Assembly (NCBI GenBank): GCA_025934635.1
Contig: JAICWX010000048.1
Span: 1-39,454, forward strand
Reading direction: 5' to 3'
Length of the DNA stretch: 39,454 nt
From: Streptosporangiaceae bacterium
GTDB lineage: Bacteria; Actinomycetota; Actinomycetes; Streptosporangiales; Streptosporangiaceae
This document shows positions 23,256-31,463 of this stretch, piece by piece. The notes beneath the pieces were generated by a model, which did not search any database, was not told where the DNA came from, and saw nothing but the letters and a program-made list of their open reading frames with translations. A program made the translations under genes and the position numbers. The stretch's first letter is position 1; every line of letters begins with the position of its first letter.

Positions 23256-23951
23256 ATGGCACCGGGCCGGGAGACGGCCAGGGACGAGATGGCCGAGGGC
23301 GAGGCGGCTGGGGAGGAGAAGGGGCGGCCGGAGATGGCACCGACCCGGCGGACCCGGCTGAGCGCCGCCCAGCGGCGCGAGTCGATCCTGGCCGCGGCGG
23401 CGGAGGTGTTCTCGGCGGCCGGGTACCGGGCCGGGAAGGTGTCGGACGTGGCGGCCCGGGTCGGGGTGAGCGAGCCGGTGATCTTCCAGAACTTCGGCTC
23501 CAAGGCGGCCCTGTTCGCGGCGGTGGTCGACCGGGTGGCCGTCGATGTCCAGGCGGAGCTTGAACGGCTGGCGGGACGGCCCGGGTCGGCGGCCGGGCTG
23601 CTGGCGCACGCGCTCGAGCCCGGGCATCCACACGCGCACGCAGATGGATTCGGGGCGCACGGGGTGCTCTTCTCGGACGTGTTCGCGCTGATCGGGGAGC
23701 CGGAGCTGACCGAGGCGGCGCGGCGGGCGGCGCGGACCATCGCCGGTCACCTGGCGGACCTGATCCGGCGCGGCCAGGCGGATGGCGACATCCGCGCCGA
23801 TCTCGATCCCGGGCCGGCCGCCTGGCTGCTGCTCTCCGTCTTGTCCACGCGGGCGTTCCGGACGGCGGTCGCGCCGGACCACGACCGAGTCGAGGACGGC
23901 ATTTCGGCGCTGGCGCTCCGGCTCCTGACTGAGGAGGTTCGCGGAACATGA
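23256..23951 (+). CDS. TetR-family repressor
   Basis: Several starts are possible (TTG 23217, ATG 23238, 23247, 23256); ATG 23256 follows GGAGGATGGAGGAG and is preferred (231 residues). After a charged, Glu/Arg-rich leader of about 30 residues comes the HTH: AAQRRESILAAAAEVFSAAG, KVSDVAARVGVSEPVIFQNF, GSKAALFAAVVDRV. The ligand-binding part is short and helical with ALEPGHPHAHADGFGAHGV, an His-rich loop. It likely binds the 45-bp palindrome directly upstream and controls itself, the divergent methyltransferase and the coupled aminotransferase gene, whose ATG overlaps its TGA (ATGA). Confidence 0.85.
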   Translation: MAPGRETARDEMAEGEAAGEEKGRPEMAPTRRTRLSAAQRRESILAAAAEVFSAAGYRAGKVSDVAARVGVSEPVIFQNFGSKAALFAAVVDRVAVDVQAELERLAGRPGSAAGLLAHALEPGHPHAHADGFGAHGVLFSDVFALIGEPELTEAARRAARTIAGHLADLIRRGQADGDIRADLDPGPAAWLLLSVLSTRAFRTAVAPDHDRVEDGISALALRLLTEEVRGT

Positions 23952-25111
23952 TGCAAGCACTGGACGCCGCTGGCGCGTTCGGTCCGTTCGACGGGCGGAG
24001 CTGGCTGAATACCGCGCACCAGGGACCGCTGCCGCGGCCGGCGGTCGAGATGGCCGTGCAGGCCGCCGAGCTGAAGGCGGCGCCCCACCGGATCGGCGAC
24101 GATGACTTCAGCGCGGTGCCCGAGCGGCTGCGGGCGCTGCTGGCCCGGCTGGTCGGCAGCCCGCCGGACCAGATCGTGCTCGGCAACAGCACCTCGTACG
24201 GCCTGCACCTGGTGGCCAACGGCCTGGACTGGCAGGACGGCGACGAGGTGCTGGTGATCGAGGGGGACTACCCGGCCACGATCTTGCCGTGGCAGCGGCT
24301 GGACCGGCGGGGCGTGCGGGTACGCGCGCTGCGCCCGGCCGGCCAGCAGGCGGCTGAGCTGCTGTCCGGGGCCGAGCTCGCGGCGGCCATCGGGCCGCGC
24401 ACCCGGCTGCTGGCCGTGACCTGGGTCGACTCGTTCACCGGGCGGACGCTGGACCTGGACGAGCTGGGCGCGGTGTGCCGCCAGGCGGGGGTGCTGCTCA
24501 TCGTCAACGCGTCCCAGGCGCTCGGCGCCCGGCCGCTGGACGTGTCCGCTACCCCGGTGGACGCCGTCGTCGCGTGCGGCTACAAGTGGCTCTGCGGCCC
24601 GTACGGCACCGGGTTCGCCTGGCTGCACCCTGACCTGCTGGACCGGCTGCGGCCGCAGCAGGCGTACTGGCTCGCGATGCAGGGCGGGCGGGGGCTGGAC
24701 CAGATGCGCGAGACCTCCGTGCGGGACGACATCGGCGTGCACGCCTTCGACGTCTTCTGCCCGGCTGGCTTCGCCACCACGCTGCCCTGGATCGCGTCCC
24801 TCGAACTGTTCCTCGGCACCGGCATCGACGCCATCGCCGACTGGGACCAGCACCTGGTGGACCGGCTCGTCACCGGAATCGACCCGGAACGGTACCGCCT
24901 GGTCAGCCCGGCCAGCGGCCCGGCCCGGTCCACGCTGGTGGTCCTCTCCCCCATTGGCGATGACAGCGAGCAGCGCCATCGCCGACTCAGCGCGGCCGGG
25001 ATCGACATCGCGTACCGCGAGGGCAACCTCCGGGTCTCCGCCCACCTGTTCAACCAGCCCGCGGAGATCGACCGGGCCCTGGCCGCGTTGCACGCGGACG
25101 GCCCTGGGTAA
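23948..25111 (+). CDS. Class V aminotransferase-family PLP enzyme (isopenicillin-N-epimerase-like)
   Basis: The 387-residue protein starts at ATG 23948, overlapping the TetR stop by four bases. Fold-type I landmarks: LNTAHQGPLPR at the start, LGNSTSYGLHLVANGL (cofactor phosphate loop), LLAVTWVDSFTGRTLDL, and the PLP lysine K213 in VACGYKWLCGPYGTGF. The residue that normally pairs with the pyridine nitrogen is an aspartate (D-x-x-Q); here the segment reads LLIVNASQALG, so N187 replaces it. That would weaken cofactor protonation and may change the chemistry. The substrate is unknown; relatives include cysteine desulfurases, epimerases and ergothioneine-type lyases. Regulation probably follows the TetR gene in the same unit. 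Confidence 0.8.
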   Translation: MMQALDAAGAFGPFDGRSWLNTAHQGPLPRPAVEMAVQAAELKAAPHRIGDDDFSAVPERLRALLARLVGSPPDQIVLGNSTSYGLHLVANGLDWQDGDEVLVIEGDYPATILPWQRLDRRGVRVRALRPAGQQAAELLSGAELAAAIGPRTRLLAVTWVDSFTGRTLDLDELGAVCRQAGVLLIVNASQALGARPLDVSATPVDAVVACGYKWLCGPYGTGFAWLHPDLLDRLRPQQAYWLAMQGGRGLDQMRETSVRDDIGVHAFDVFCPAGFATTLPWIASLELFLGTGIDAIADWDQHLVDRLVTGIDPERYRLVSPASGPARSTLVVLSPIGDDSEQRHRRLSAAGIDIAYREGNLRVSAHLFNQPAEIDRALAALHADGPG

Positions 25112-25121
25112 CGTAAGCCGG

Positions 25122-27257
25122 GTGGCGGATGCACTTCCCGGCCGGCCGTCGTCGCCCCTGGGCGCGACGCCGATGGAGGACGGGGTCAACTTCGCGGTCG
25201 CTTCCAGCGTGGCCGAGGGGGCCGAGGTCTGCCTGATCTCCGAGTCCGGCGAGGAAACCCGGTACCGGCTGCCGGACTACGACGGCGGGGCCTGGCACGG
25301 GTTCGTTCCGGATATCGGCCCGGGGCAGGCGTACGGGTTCCGGGTGCACGGGCCGTACGACGCCGCCCAGGGGCTGCGCTGCAACCCGGCCAAGCTGCTG
25401 CTCGACCCGTACGCGCGGGCGGTGCGGGGGGAGGTCTCGTTCGGCCCGGAGGTGTTCGACTACTCCTGGGACGACCATGACGCGCCCAGTTCGCTCGACT
25501 CGGCCGGGCACGTGCCGCTCAGCCTGGTCACCGACGCGGCCTTCGACTGGGGCACCGATGCCCTGCTGCGGCACGACTTCGCCGACACCGTGATGTACGA
25601 GGTGCACGTCAAGGGCTTCACGATGCGGCACCCGGACGTCCCGCCAGAACTGCGTGGCACGTACGCGGGGCTGGCACATGACTCCGTTCGGTCGTATTTG
25701 TCTGATCTGGGGGTTACGGCGGTCGAGCTCTTGCCGGTGCATCAGTATGTGCCGGACGAGTTCCTGCTGAAGCGGGGGCTGACGAACTACTGGGGCTACA
25801 ACACCATCGGGTACTTCGCGCCGCACGCGGCCTACTCGGCCGCGGTGCGGGCCGGGTCGCCGGGCGGGCAGGTAACGGAGTTCAAGGCGATGGTGCGGGC
25901 GCTGCACGAGGCGGGGCTCGAGGTCATCCTGGACGTGGTGTTCAACCACACCGCCGAGGGGGGCGAGGGCGGGCCGTCGCTGTGCTTCCGCGGGCTGGAC
26001 AACACGGCCTACTACCGGCTGAACCCGGGGCACCCGGATCAGTACTACGACACCACCGGCACCGGGAACTCGCTGAACGCGGGGAACCCGGTGGCGCTGC
26101 GGCTGATCATGGACTCGCTGCGCTACTGGGTGACCGAGATGCACGTCGACGGGTTCCGGTTCGACCTCGCCACCACGCTGGCCCGCCAGTACGGCGGCTT
26201 CAGCCGGATGTCCGCGTTCTTCGACCTGGTGGCGCAGGATCCGGTGGTGTCGTCGGTCAAGCTCATCGCCGAACCGTGGGACGTCGGCCAGCTGGACCGC
26301 TACGACCTCGGCGAGTTCCCGGAGCTGTGGCACGAGTGGAACGGCAAGTACCGGGACAGCATGCGTGACTTCTGGCGCAGCCAGCACATCGGCCTGGGCG
26401 AGTTCGCCACCCGGTTCGCCGGGTCGGCCGACCTGTACGGGGACGACCGGCGGCGGCCGACGGCCTCGGTGAACCTGATCACCGTGCACGACGGGTTCAC
26501 GCTGCGGGACCTGGTGTCCTACGACGGCAAGCACAACGAGGCGAACGGGGAGTCGAACCGGGACGGGGCCAATGACAACCGGTCCTGGAACTCTGGTATT
26601 GAGGGCCTGACTTCTGACCCTGCGGTGCTGGCGCTGCGGGGACAGCGGTCGCGGGCGATGCTGTGCACGCTGCTGCTCTCGTTCGGCGTGCCGCTGCTGC
26701 TCGGCGGCGACGAGATGGGACGCACCCAGGACGGCAACAACAACGCGTACTGCCAGGACAACGAGATCTCCTGGGTGGACTGGGCGTCGGCGGACGCGTC
26801 GCTGCTCTCGTTCGTCAAGGACCTGGTGGCGTTCCGCCGGTCCCACCCGGTGTTCCGGCGGCACCGGTACCTGACCGGCGTCGAGGCGGGCGAGCTCGGC
26901 TGGTATACCCCGGACGGGGCGCCGATGACCCAGCCCGGCTGGGACGACGGCTCGGCGCTGGCGATCGGGGTGTACCTGGACGGCTCGGATGCGCCGGACA
27001 ACGGGCCGGACGGGCAGCCGCTGTTCGACGACGACTTCCTCGTCCTGGTGAACGGGTGGTGGGAGGGTATTGAGTTCACTCTTCCTGACTGCCGGCCGGG
27101 ACTTACATGGCACGTGGCGATCGACACGTTCGAGCCGGCCGCGGTGGCGGCGGCAGCGGTGCGGCGGGCGGGCTCGCGGGTGCGGGTGAACCCCCGTTCG
27201 GTCCTGGTACTGCGCGGACCACGCGCGTGCCTGCGGAGCACAGTGACTTATCCGTAG
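25122..27257 (+). CDS. glgX: Glycogen debranching enzyme GlgX
   Basis: From GTG 25122, ten bases after the aminotransferase stop, the protein has 711 residues, the usual size for GlgX. Residues about 10-120 are a CBM48 domain (GVNFAVASSVAEGAEVCL, AYGFRVHGPYDAAQGLRC). The GH13 barrel shows region I DVVFNHTAEG, the nucleophile D348 in VDGFRFDLATTL, the acid E384 in LIAEPWDVG and the stabilising D457 in LITVHDGFTLRD; NWGYNTIGYF-like sequence (NYWGYNTIGYFAPH) is also typical. It hydrolyses alpha-1,6 branches of phosphorylase-limit glycogen in the cytosol. The open frame extends upstream within the aminotransferase gene, but the family start fits VADALPGRPSSPLGAT. No other glycogen gene is adjacent. 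Confidence 0.93.
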   Translation: MADALPGRPSSPLGATPMEDGVNFAVASSVAEGAEVCLISESGEETRYRLPDYDGGAWHGFVPDIGPGQAYGFRVHGPYDAAQGLRCNPAKLLLDPYARAVRGEVSFGPEVFDYSWDDHDAPSSLDSAGHVPLSLVTDAAFDWGTDALLRHDFADTVMYEVHVKGFTMRHPDVPPELRGTYAGLAHDSVRSYLSDLGVTAVELLPVHQYVPDEFLLKRGLTNYWGYNTIGYFAPHAAYSAAVRAGSPGGQVTEFKAMVRALHEAGLEVILDVVFNHTAEGGEGGPSLCFRGLDNTAYYRLNPGHPDQYYDTTGTGNSLNAGNPVALRLIMDSLRYWVTEMHVDGFRFDLATTLARQYGGFSRMSAFFDLVAQDPVVSSVKLIAEPWDVGQLDRYDLGEFPELWHEWNGKYRDSMRDFWRSQHIGLGEFATRFAGSADLYGDDRRRPTASVNLITVHDGFTLRDLVSYDGKHNEANGESNRDGANDNRSWNSGIEGLTSDPAVLALRGQRSRAMLCTLLLSFGVPLLLGGDEMGRTQDGNNNAYCQDNEISWVDWASADASLLSFVKDLVAFRRSHPVFRRHRYLTGVEAGELGWYTPDGAPMTQPGWDDGSALAIGVYLDGSDAPDNGPDGQPLFDDDFLVLVNGWWEGIEFTLPDCRPGLTWHVAIDTFEPAAVAAAAVRRAGSRVRVNPRSVLVLRGPRACLRSTVTYP

Positions 27258-27292
27258 AGTCTGGTCATAGTCACCTGGGGAGGGGAGCCGTC

Positions 27293-27694
27293 GTGTCCGC
27301 GCTTCCGGCTGAGCTGATGCTTGATCCGGTGCGCCAGATCGACGGCTTCGTGCATGCCTGCCTGGTGGACGCCACCAGCGGCATGATCCTGAGCTCGCTG
27401 GAAGAGCCGGACGGACCGCGGCTGCCGGTGGCGGCGGCCGGGGCGGCCGACGTGATCAGTGTCCTGTCCCTGATGACCGGCGAGCTGGCCGCCGACGGCG
27501 ACGTCGAGGACGTCATCGTGACCCTGCAGAGCCACTACCTGCTGATCCGGCTGCTGCGGCCCGCTCCCGGGCAGCGGGTCCTGCTGCTGGTGACGCTGGC
27601 CCGGCCGCACGCCAACATGGCCATGGCGCACCGCGAGATCCGCGACTTCAGCAGGCCCTGTGCCGGGAACACGATTGGGTGGCCTGAACCATGA
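27293..27694 (+). CDS. Roadblock/LC7-like protein, C-terminus apparently frameshifted
   Basis: A GGGGAGGGGAG site precedes GTG 27293; the product has 133 residues. The pattern QIDGFVHACLVDATSGMILS, then VLLLVTLARPHANMAMAHREI, fits the alpha-beta roadblock fold with the D-x-x-T/S-G-M signature. These proteins usually partner small GTPases or histidine-kinase-like proteins in actinomycete conservons; none lies nearby. The last residues PCAGNTIGWPEP are odd: adding one G at about 27655 (AGG to AGGG) gives SRALCREHDWVA and a stop at about 27686, a natural helix end. The tail therefore looks shifted by a one-base loss or error. It converges on the DUF4388-like gene. Weakly similar to the roadblock-like protein at 28705. 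Confidence 0.65.
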   Translation: MSALPAELMLDPVRQIDGFVHACLVDATSGMILSSLEEPDGPRLPVAAAGAADVISVLSLMTGELAADGDVEDVIVTLQSHYLLIRLLRPAPGQRVLLLVTLARPHANMAMAHREIRDFSRPCAGNTIGWPEP

Positions 27695-28386
27695 CCCCAA
27701 GCCAGAGCCCGGTCGCCCTCCGGCTGGACCAGATCCTCGACCCACTCCAGCGTGTCGCAGAGCGCGTAGCCGTTGCGCCAGGCCACGTCGCGGACGGTGG
27801 CGAGCCCGTCGAACTGCCAGGCGACGGCCCACTGCTCGTTCGTGACGATGGCCCAGGGATGCGCCATCGGGCGCAGCTGGGGGCAGCCCTCGGCGGGAAT
27901 CTCGCGGCGCGTCAGGCGTTCGGCCTGCTGGCTGACGTCGTCCCAGACGGCGGCGACATCGAGCCGGAGCAGCGATCCGACCCGGGCGACCGGCGCGGCC
28001 AGAACCGGACGCCGGCCAGCGGACTGGCCGGCCCCGGGAGGGTCAGTGCGACGAGCGCGTCCAGCGCCACCGACCAGAGCAGGTTCCGCAGCTCACTGCG
28101 GCTGACGACGTCTCCGCTCACCAGCAGCGCGCCGACGCCGCCGCGGTCGCCGTCGCTGGCGATTATCTCGTTCCACTGGATCGGCCGATATCCGCTGCGA
28201 GCGGATAAGCCGGGTCCGCAGGTCCGGGATCGCCGACGACTCGGCGTAGGTGAGGTAACCGCCGCTCAAGAATACCATTCCGCCCGGATTACCGATGATT
28301 TCGAGCGCACCGGAGGCACGCTGCTGAGCGAGCAAGGAAAGTCCAGCAGAAATCTGCGTTCTCATGTTTGCTTCTGGTGCGCTCAG
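27535..28386 (-). pseudogene. DUF4388-like (PatA N-terminal-type) gene with two compensating frameshifts
   Basis: Three consecutive pieces read as one protein. Piece 1, from ATG 28365, gives GLSLLAQQRASGALEIIGNP, GGMVFLSGGYLTYAESSAIP and DLRTRLIRSQRISAD: the DUF4388 effector fold. At about 28182 the frame moves by one base and continues QWNEIIASDGD, GALLVSGDVVSRSELRNLLW. At about 27990 it returns to frame 1 with VARVGSLLRLDVAAVWDDVS, HPWAIVTNEQWAVAWQFDGL and RNGYALCDTLEWVEDLVQ. The end overlaps the roadblock gene on the other strand and is unclear. A strong ribosome site (GGAGGAGGTGATT, 28404-28392) lies nine bases before CTG 28386, which would give the N-terminus LSAPEANMRTQIS. Real decay or consensus errors are both possible. 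Genes of this type sit with roadblock proteins, as here. Confidence 0.75.
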
Positions 28387-28704
28387 TCCAAATCACCTCC
28401 TCCGCCACAACCCGCAGCCGCCCCGGCCCCGCTGCTTCGCATCACCCCGGGCCGCCCCCAGCCGAGGGCGGCCGACCAGAGCGTATAACCCTTGCGATCC
28501 GCGTCACCAGCCGGGTACCCGAAACGATTCGGATGCCCCGCAAGCGATGCGAGAAATTACTTTGCGTAACGAACTAGCCACTGACAAACGTTCTTTCCGT
28601 CTCGATCCGGCGAAGGCCAACAAGCCTCCCACCTGCACGTCTCGGTCATGGCATCCTAGGTTACCGTCATCCAGAGCCACCGTCAGGCGCAAAGAGGCAC
28701 ACCG
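28387..28704. other. Divergent intergenic stretch
   Basis: Between the DUF4388-like gene and the second roadblock-like gene lie about 318 bases, more AT-rich towards 28540-28680. Apart from the strong ribosome site at 28392-28404 on the minus strand I see no gene, no long palindrome and no clear promoter pair. Confidence 0.5.
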
Positions 28705-29070
28705 GTGAACCGCACTCAAGTTATCAATAACACGCTTAAGGAATTCCGCCAGAACGTACCCGATTACGTGGGCAGCGGATTCGTTGACATGTCGACTGGA
28801 ATGCTTCTCGCAGTGGACACCGTTGATAACCATCCGCGTGAAATTCTCGACGTACTGGCGGCGGCGACGGCTGATCTTTTCCAGGGCAAGAATGTCACTC
28901 AGATCGAGGCGCTCTGGAATCAGTTCCGCGATAACCTGGTCCACCTTTTCCTGCGCAGCACGAGCAATCCCGAGGTAACCGCGGTCATAATCTGCACACG
29001 CCAGGTGAGCATCGGGATGCTCTTCGCGCAGGCCCGGGCGGTCATGAAGGAGTACGACGCGGCCGGCTGA
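28705..29070 (+). CDS. Second roadblock/LC7-like small protein
   Basis: The 121-residue protein starts at GTG 28705 with an AGAGG site upstream. GSGFVDMSTGMLLAVDTVDN holds the D-x-S-T-G-M-L signature of the roadblock fold, followed by a helix DVLAAATADLFQGKNVTQIE and a strand/helix pair VTAVIICTRQVSIGMLFAQA. The DNA is less GC-rich than its surroundings (AAT, GAT, ATT codons are frequent in the first 80 codons), which may indicate a different origin. Together with the roadblock gene at 27293 and the DUF4388-like gene it forms a small signalling cassette without an obvious GTPase. Function is otherwise unknown. Confidence 0.65.
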   Translation: MNRTQVINNTLKEFRQNVPDYVGSGFVDMSTGMLLAVDTVDNHPREILDVLAAATADLFQGKNVTQIEALWNQFRDNLVHLFLRSTSNPEVTAVIICTRQVSIGMLFAQARAVMKEYDAAG

Positions 29071-29143
29071 CCCCGCACGGTGGCCCGGCCCGGCCGGGGC
29101 GGCCCAGCCGGGGCGGCCTGACCCGGCGGGCGGCCTGGCGTCT

Positions 29144-29986
29144 TCAGGCCCTGCTGCTCAGAAACGGGCTGGTGTGGGCCTGGGCCCACTGGCGGAACGT
29201 ACGGGGCGGCCGGCCGGTGACCTCGGCCACGTCGGGCTGGGGCTGGGACTCGTCCAGAGTGCCCTTTACGTAGAAGTCGAAGAACGCGTCCACGTACGCC
29301 GCGGGCATGGCGGCGCTCATCTCGGCCCGGGCCTCGTCGTCGGGCTGCCCCTCGAAGCGCAGGTCGCGGCCGAGGACCTCGCCCAGGATGCGGACCCGGT
29401 CGGCCGGGCGCAGGGCCTGCGGTCCTGACACCGTGTAGATGCGGCCCTCGTGGCCGGCCGCGGTGAGGGCGGCCGCCGCCACCGCCGCGATGTCGGACGG
29501 GTCGGCCACGGCAATCGGTACCCCGGCGAACGGGGCCCGTACCAGGTTCCCGGCCTGCAATTGCGGGACCCACTGCAGCGTGTTGGACATGAAGCCGAAA
29601 GCCCGGACCATCGTCCAGGCCAGGCCACAGGCGCGGACCGCCTGCTCGGACTCGATCATGTAGCGGGAGACCGCGTTGCCCGTGTCGCCGCTGGCCGCGG
29701 AACTGCCGGACATCAGCACCACCCGGCGGACGCCTGCCTGCCTCGCCGCCGCCAGCGTGCCGGCCATGTCCTGGTACCCCGGGTAGAGAAACATCGCCTC
29801 CGCGCCGGCCAGGGCGGGCCGCATGCTCTGCGGCTGGTTGAGGTCGCCGGTCACCGGCTGCACGCCCGGCGGGAAGTCCTGTTCGCGGCCGGCCCTGGTC
29901 AGCGCCCGGACCGGCTGCCCCGCGGCGGCCAGCGCGCGTACCAGCTCGCCGCCGACGTTGCCGGTCGCCCCCGATACCAGGATCAT
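29144..29986 (-). CDS. NmrA-like NAD(P)-binding oxidoreductase
   Basis: A GGAGGAG site eight bases upstream fixes ATG 29986 (MILVSGATGNVGGELV, 280 residues); the frame upstream covers the operator and is not used. The Rossmann motif G-A-T-G-N-V-G lies at residues 6-12, followed by VRALTRAGREQDFPPGVQPV, a strand-loop AMFLYPGYQDM, VVLMSGSSAASGD and the substrate-side helix TMVRAFGFMSN. The family (NmrA/SDR a-type) contains NADPH-sensing and quinone-reducing members; the short-chain Y-x-x-x-K pair is not clear, so it may be a sensor or quinone oxidoreductase. It is divergent from a TetR gene around a 32-bp palindrome and is the probable target of that repressor. Confidence 0.85.
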   Translation of the reverse strand: MILVSGATGNVGGELVRALAAAGQPVRALTRAGREQDFPPGVQPVTGDLNQPQSMRPALAGAEAMFLYPGYQDMAGTLAAARQAGVRRVVLMSGSSAASGDTGNAVSRYMIESEQAVRACGLAWTMVRAFGFMSNTLQWVPQLQAGNLVRAPFAGVPIAVADPSDIAAVAAAALTAAGHEGRIYTVSGPQALRPADRVRILGEVLGRDLRFEGQPDDEARAEMSAAMPAAYVDAFFDFYVKGTLDESQPQPDVAEVTGRPPRTFRQWAQAHTSPFLSSRA

Positions 29987-30010
29987 CAGCTCTCCTCCGC
30001 TCGCGGCTCC

Positions 30011-30042
30011 GCACATGTTAGGGATCGTTCCCTAACATGTGC
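30011..30042. promoter_or_regulatory. 32-bp palindrome, probable TetR operator
   Basis: Arms of 14 bases (GCACATGTTAGGGA at 30011-30024 and its exact complement at 30029-30042) flank TCGT. It lies 25 bases upstream of the NmrA-like start. The TTAGGGA/TCCCTAA core is of a type common in TetR operators of SDR genes. Confidence 0.8.
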
Positions 30043-30173
30043 ACGCTACGATCGATAGCAGGATCACGCAAGGGGACTTTGGTGCGGCTCTTTCGAAGCG
30101 AGAGGTTCAGCGGCTGGCACGCGGCCCCGGCTTCCGTGCCTCAGGATCCTCATCCGTACCACTGGATGTACCT

Positions 30174-30264
30174 GTCACCCGCCCCGGCCCTCACCTCGCC
30201 CCGGGAAACGGCATTGATGCTCCATCGATGCCGCGATCACGACATTGATGCTCCATCCATGCCG
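30174..30264 (-). repeat. Dispersed tandem double-hairpin repeat, copy 3 (reverse orientation)
   Basis: Hairpins lie at 30209-30233 (CGGCATTGATG-CTC-CATCGATGCCG) and 30240-30264 (CGACATTGATG-CTC-CATCCATGCCG), again 31 nt apart. Read on the minus strand the loop is GAG as in the other copies, and the tail runs to GGTGAC (30179-30174), where similarity ends. The copy lies between the operator of the NmrA-like gene and the TetR gene. Confidence 0.8.
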
Positions 30265-30373
30265 CCAGCCGGGCCCGGCGGGATGCGGCGGGGCGGGGGC
30301 GGGCGGACCGCGGGCACCGGCCGTCTCGGGAGCCGGGTGCTCATTCCAGAAGAGCCACACGCGGGGGACCTGC

Positions 30374-30976
30374 ATGCCGCGTAGGGCAGCGTCGCACAGT
30401 GCAGGATCGCGTAGTTCAGCGCGGACACGGGAGCACGTGCTCGGTGTCGCGCACGAGCTGTTCTACTGGCACGGGATCCGGGCTACCGGCGTGGACCGGG
30501 TCGCGGCCGAGGCGGGCGTGGCCCCGACCACCTTGTACCGGCTGTTCACCTCGAAGGATGACCTGATCGCGGCCTACATCGAGCGGGCCAGCGGGCTTTA
30601 CCGCGAATGGTTCGACGCGGCGGCCGCGGCCGGCGGGCCGGATCCGCGCGGGGCGATCCTGGCCGTATTCGACGCGCTGGGTGAGCAGGTCCAGCCGGAG
30701 CACTGCCGGGGCTGCCCGTTCCTGATGGCCCTGGCGGAGTTCCCCGATCCGGCGCATCCGGCGCACCGCGCCGCGGTCGCCGTGAAGGCGTGGGTCAGGG
30801 AACGGCTCGGTCAGCTCACTGCGACCCTGGCCGGCGACGGCCGCGCCGGACTGCTGGCTGACCAGCTCTCGCTGGTGATGGAGGGCACGTACGCGTCGGC
30901 CCAGGCGCTCACGGCCGACGGCCCGGCCAGGCACGCCCGCGCGGTGGCCGAGTCGCTCCTCGACGTGAGCGGATGA
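30374..30976 (+). CDS. TetR-family regulator
   Basis: ATG 30374 (GGGGA upstream) gives 200 residues; the frame is open back to 30245 but that part runs through repeat copy 3. The HTH is REHVLGVAHELFYWHGIRAT, GVDRVAAEAGVAPTTLYRLF, TSKDDLIAAYIERA. The ligand domain contains EHCRGCPFLMALAEFPDPAH, typical of a TetR subgroup controlling oxidoreductases, with a Cys-x-x-Cys pair. It likely binds the palindrome at 30011-30042 and represses the NmrA-like gene, and possibly itself, although its own start is more than 300 bases away. Confidence 0.85.
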   Translation: MPRRAASHSAGSRSSARTREHVLGVAHELFYWHGIRATGVDRVAAEAGVAPTTLYRLFTSKDDLIAAYIERASGLYREWFDAAAAAGGPDPRGAILAVFDALGEQVQPEHCRGCPFLMALAEFPDPAHPAHRAAVAVKAWVRERLGQLTATLAGDGRAGLLADQLSLVMEGTYASAQALTADGPARHARAVAESLLDVSG

Positions 30977-31173
30977 CACACGTCGGTGGCGAGCTGGACG
31001 GCGGCTGGCTTCGCCGGGCCGGCCCGGTGGCCGGATGAGGCTGCGTGGCCGGATGCGGCATTGCCGGGCGCGGCTACGACCATCATCACGCTGGCGATCG
31101 CGATCATCACGATCCCGGCAGCTCCGGTCAGGTACGCCCCCCTGGCGTGCTCCCGGCTTACCACGGCCGTCAT
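30811..31173 (-). CDS. Small membrane protein, doubtful 3' part
   Basis: From ATG 31173 the frame reads MTAVVSREHARGAYLTGAAG and a single membrane helix IVMIAIASVMMVVAAP, then an Ala/Gly/His-rich extracellular stretch. It then continues antisense through the last 165 bases of the TetR gene, where the sequence looks like a shadow. The N-terminal half is protein-like; the true end may be shifted or nearer. No strong ribosome site. Function unknown. Confidence 0.3.
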   Translation of the reverse strand: MTAVVSREHARGAYLTGAAGIVMIAIASVMMVVAAPGNAASGHAASSGHRAGPAKPAAVQLATDVCHPLTSRSDSATARACLAGPSAVSAWADAYVPSITSESWSASSPARPSPARVAVS

Positions 31174-31260
31174 CTCAGCTACCCCGTTTCGCTTGGTCAG
31201 ACCCTTGTTCCCCGTACTCCTATAGTGGGGAAAAGGCGGCAATAAATACGACGGTGCGGC

Positions 31261-31280
31261 CCCCCGAATGTCATCGGGGG
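31261..31280 (+). other. GC-rich hairpin upstream of the PF04672-type methyltransferase gene
   Basis: CCCCCGA (31261-31267) and TCGGGGG (31274-31280) form a 7-bp stem with a 6-nt loop about 185 bases before the TTG start. It may be a leader structure or terminator. No other gene is visible in 31174-31463. Confidence 0.4.
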
Positions 31281-31463
31281 TTATCCCCCGTCCTCTCCGG
31301 CCGCGGGCAGCCCCCGCCAGATGGCTTGATCACCAGTCACAGCAGCCCGCGTAGTTGCCGGCAGTTACGGGAGCAAGGCATTGATAAGCTAGCTACAGCA
31401 CCGAAACGTGCCCATTTCCGGCGGCCTGCGGCCGCCGGTGCCGCGAACGGGAGGCGTGCGTCG

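Noticed and set aside
28504..28944. 146-codon minus-strand frame opposite the second roadblock-like gene
   Set aside because: It contains partly protein-like sequence, but the plus frame has the D-x-S-T-G-M signature, start and paralogue; this is its shadow.
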